A stretch of 64,000 nucleotides of DNA from Vibrio fortis. GTDB lineage: Bacteria > Pseudomonadota > Gammaproteobacteria > Enterobacterales > Vibrionaceae. The position numbers and the translations under genes are program-made. Position 1 is the stretch's first letter; every line of letters begins with the position of its first letter. A model generated the notes under the pieces. That model had not been told where the DNA came from, ran no database searches, and saw nothing but the letters and a program-made list of their open reading frames with translations. The stretch covers positions 124,001 through 188,000 of the forward strand of contig NZ_JFFR01000028.1 in NCBI RefSeq assembly GCF_000695685.1, given 5' to 3'. Positions 63,942 through 64,000 of this stretch are shown here, piece by piece.

Positions 63942-64000
63942 CTAGCTGTAGACCCAATTATTTTGAGTATGGGCTTCTTGTTCTGCTTGTTCGATCTGCT
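63942..64000 (-). CDS. Possible 3' end of a gene running off the right edge
   Basis: Reading in from the right edge on the minus strand, one frame is open for 18 codons (QIEQAEQEAHTQNNWVYS) and ends in TAG. The composition looks coding and the frame is open to the edge. The fragment is too short to identify. The 137 bp between it and the cysJ-like gene hold an imperfect inverted repeat (GTTCACCCTA / TAGGGCTGAAC, 63887-63930). Confidence 0.35.
   Translation of the reverse strand, partial: QIEQAEQEAHTQNNWVYS

Noticed and set aside
55296..64000. Genomic island or mobile element at the right end
   Set aside because: No integrase, transposase, tRNA, direct repeats or sharp composition change was seen; the genes look like ordinary chromosomal accessory genes.

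Overview
The window looks like a core stretch of a Vibrio (Vibrionaceae) large chromosome. The encoded proteins read as close relatives of enterobacterial housekeeping proteins but in a Vibrio arrangement: glnE-hldE, tolC divergent from nudF-yqiB-cpdA-yqiA-parE-parC, rplM-rpsI-petABC-sspAB, and a dcw (division and cell wall) cluster that has no ddlB and no mraZ in its E. coli positions. Codon use (many CTA, GGT and CGT codons in highly expressed genes) and A/T-rich intergenic DNA with short hairpin terminators fit this. The species cannot be fixed from the sequence alone. No phage, integron, insertion sequence, CRISPR array, tRNA or rRNA was seen.

Layout. 1-6.5 kb: 3' end of a chemoreceptor gene, then glnE (nitrogen control) and hldE (LPS heptose), then tolC on the minus strand. 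6.7-13.7 kb: nudF, yqiB, cpdA, yqiA, parE and parC (nucleotide hygiene, cAMP turnover, topoisomerase IV). 13.8-17 kb (minus): zapG, then the periplasmic proteases degQ and degS; zapE diverges. 18.3-23.5 kb: ribosomal proteins L13 and S9, the cytochrome bc1 complex petABC, and the stringent-starvation/ClpXP adaptor pair sspAB. 23.6-27 kb (minus): lpoA-yraN-diaA-dolP, an envelope and replication-initiation cluster diverging from rsmI. 28.2-28.7 kb: rnpB, the RNase P RNA, with an unusual triplicated hairpin unit. 28.9-45.5 kb: rsmH-ftsL-ftsI-murE-murF-mraY-murD-ftsW-murG-murC, then ftsQ-ftsA-ftsZ behind what looks like its own promoter, then lpxC. 45.5-55.2 kb: secA, mutT, dapB, carA, carB. 55.3-64 kb is the most variable part: a TSUP membrane permease, a three-gene minus-strand operon (VOC protein, flavodoxin-like protein, LysR regulator) behind a nearly perfect 42-bp palindrome, a cobinamide-salvage operon (mtnN-cbiB-btuF-TRIC protein), a DUF1499 lipoprotein, and an unaccompanied CysJ-like flavoprotein reductase.

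Most of the window is conserved machinery. The items worth a second look are mainly in non-coding DNA: the expanded P3 domain of RNase P RNA; a 43-codon reading frame between lpxC and secA where E. coli has secM; a 19-codon leader-like frame where E. coli has mraZ; palindromes over the -35 boxes of the putative ftsQ and lpxC promoters; the 42-bp palindrome; tandem ARG-box-like sites at carA; and a MITE-like inverted repeat after secA. No clearly new multi-gene system was found. The closest candidate is the palindrome-controlled VOC/flavodoxin/LysR operon.
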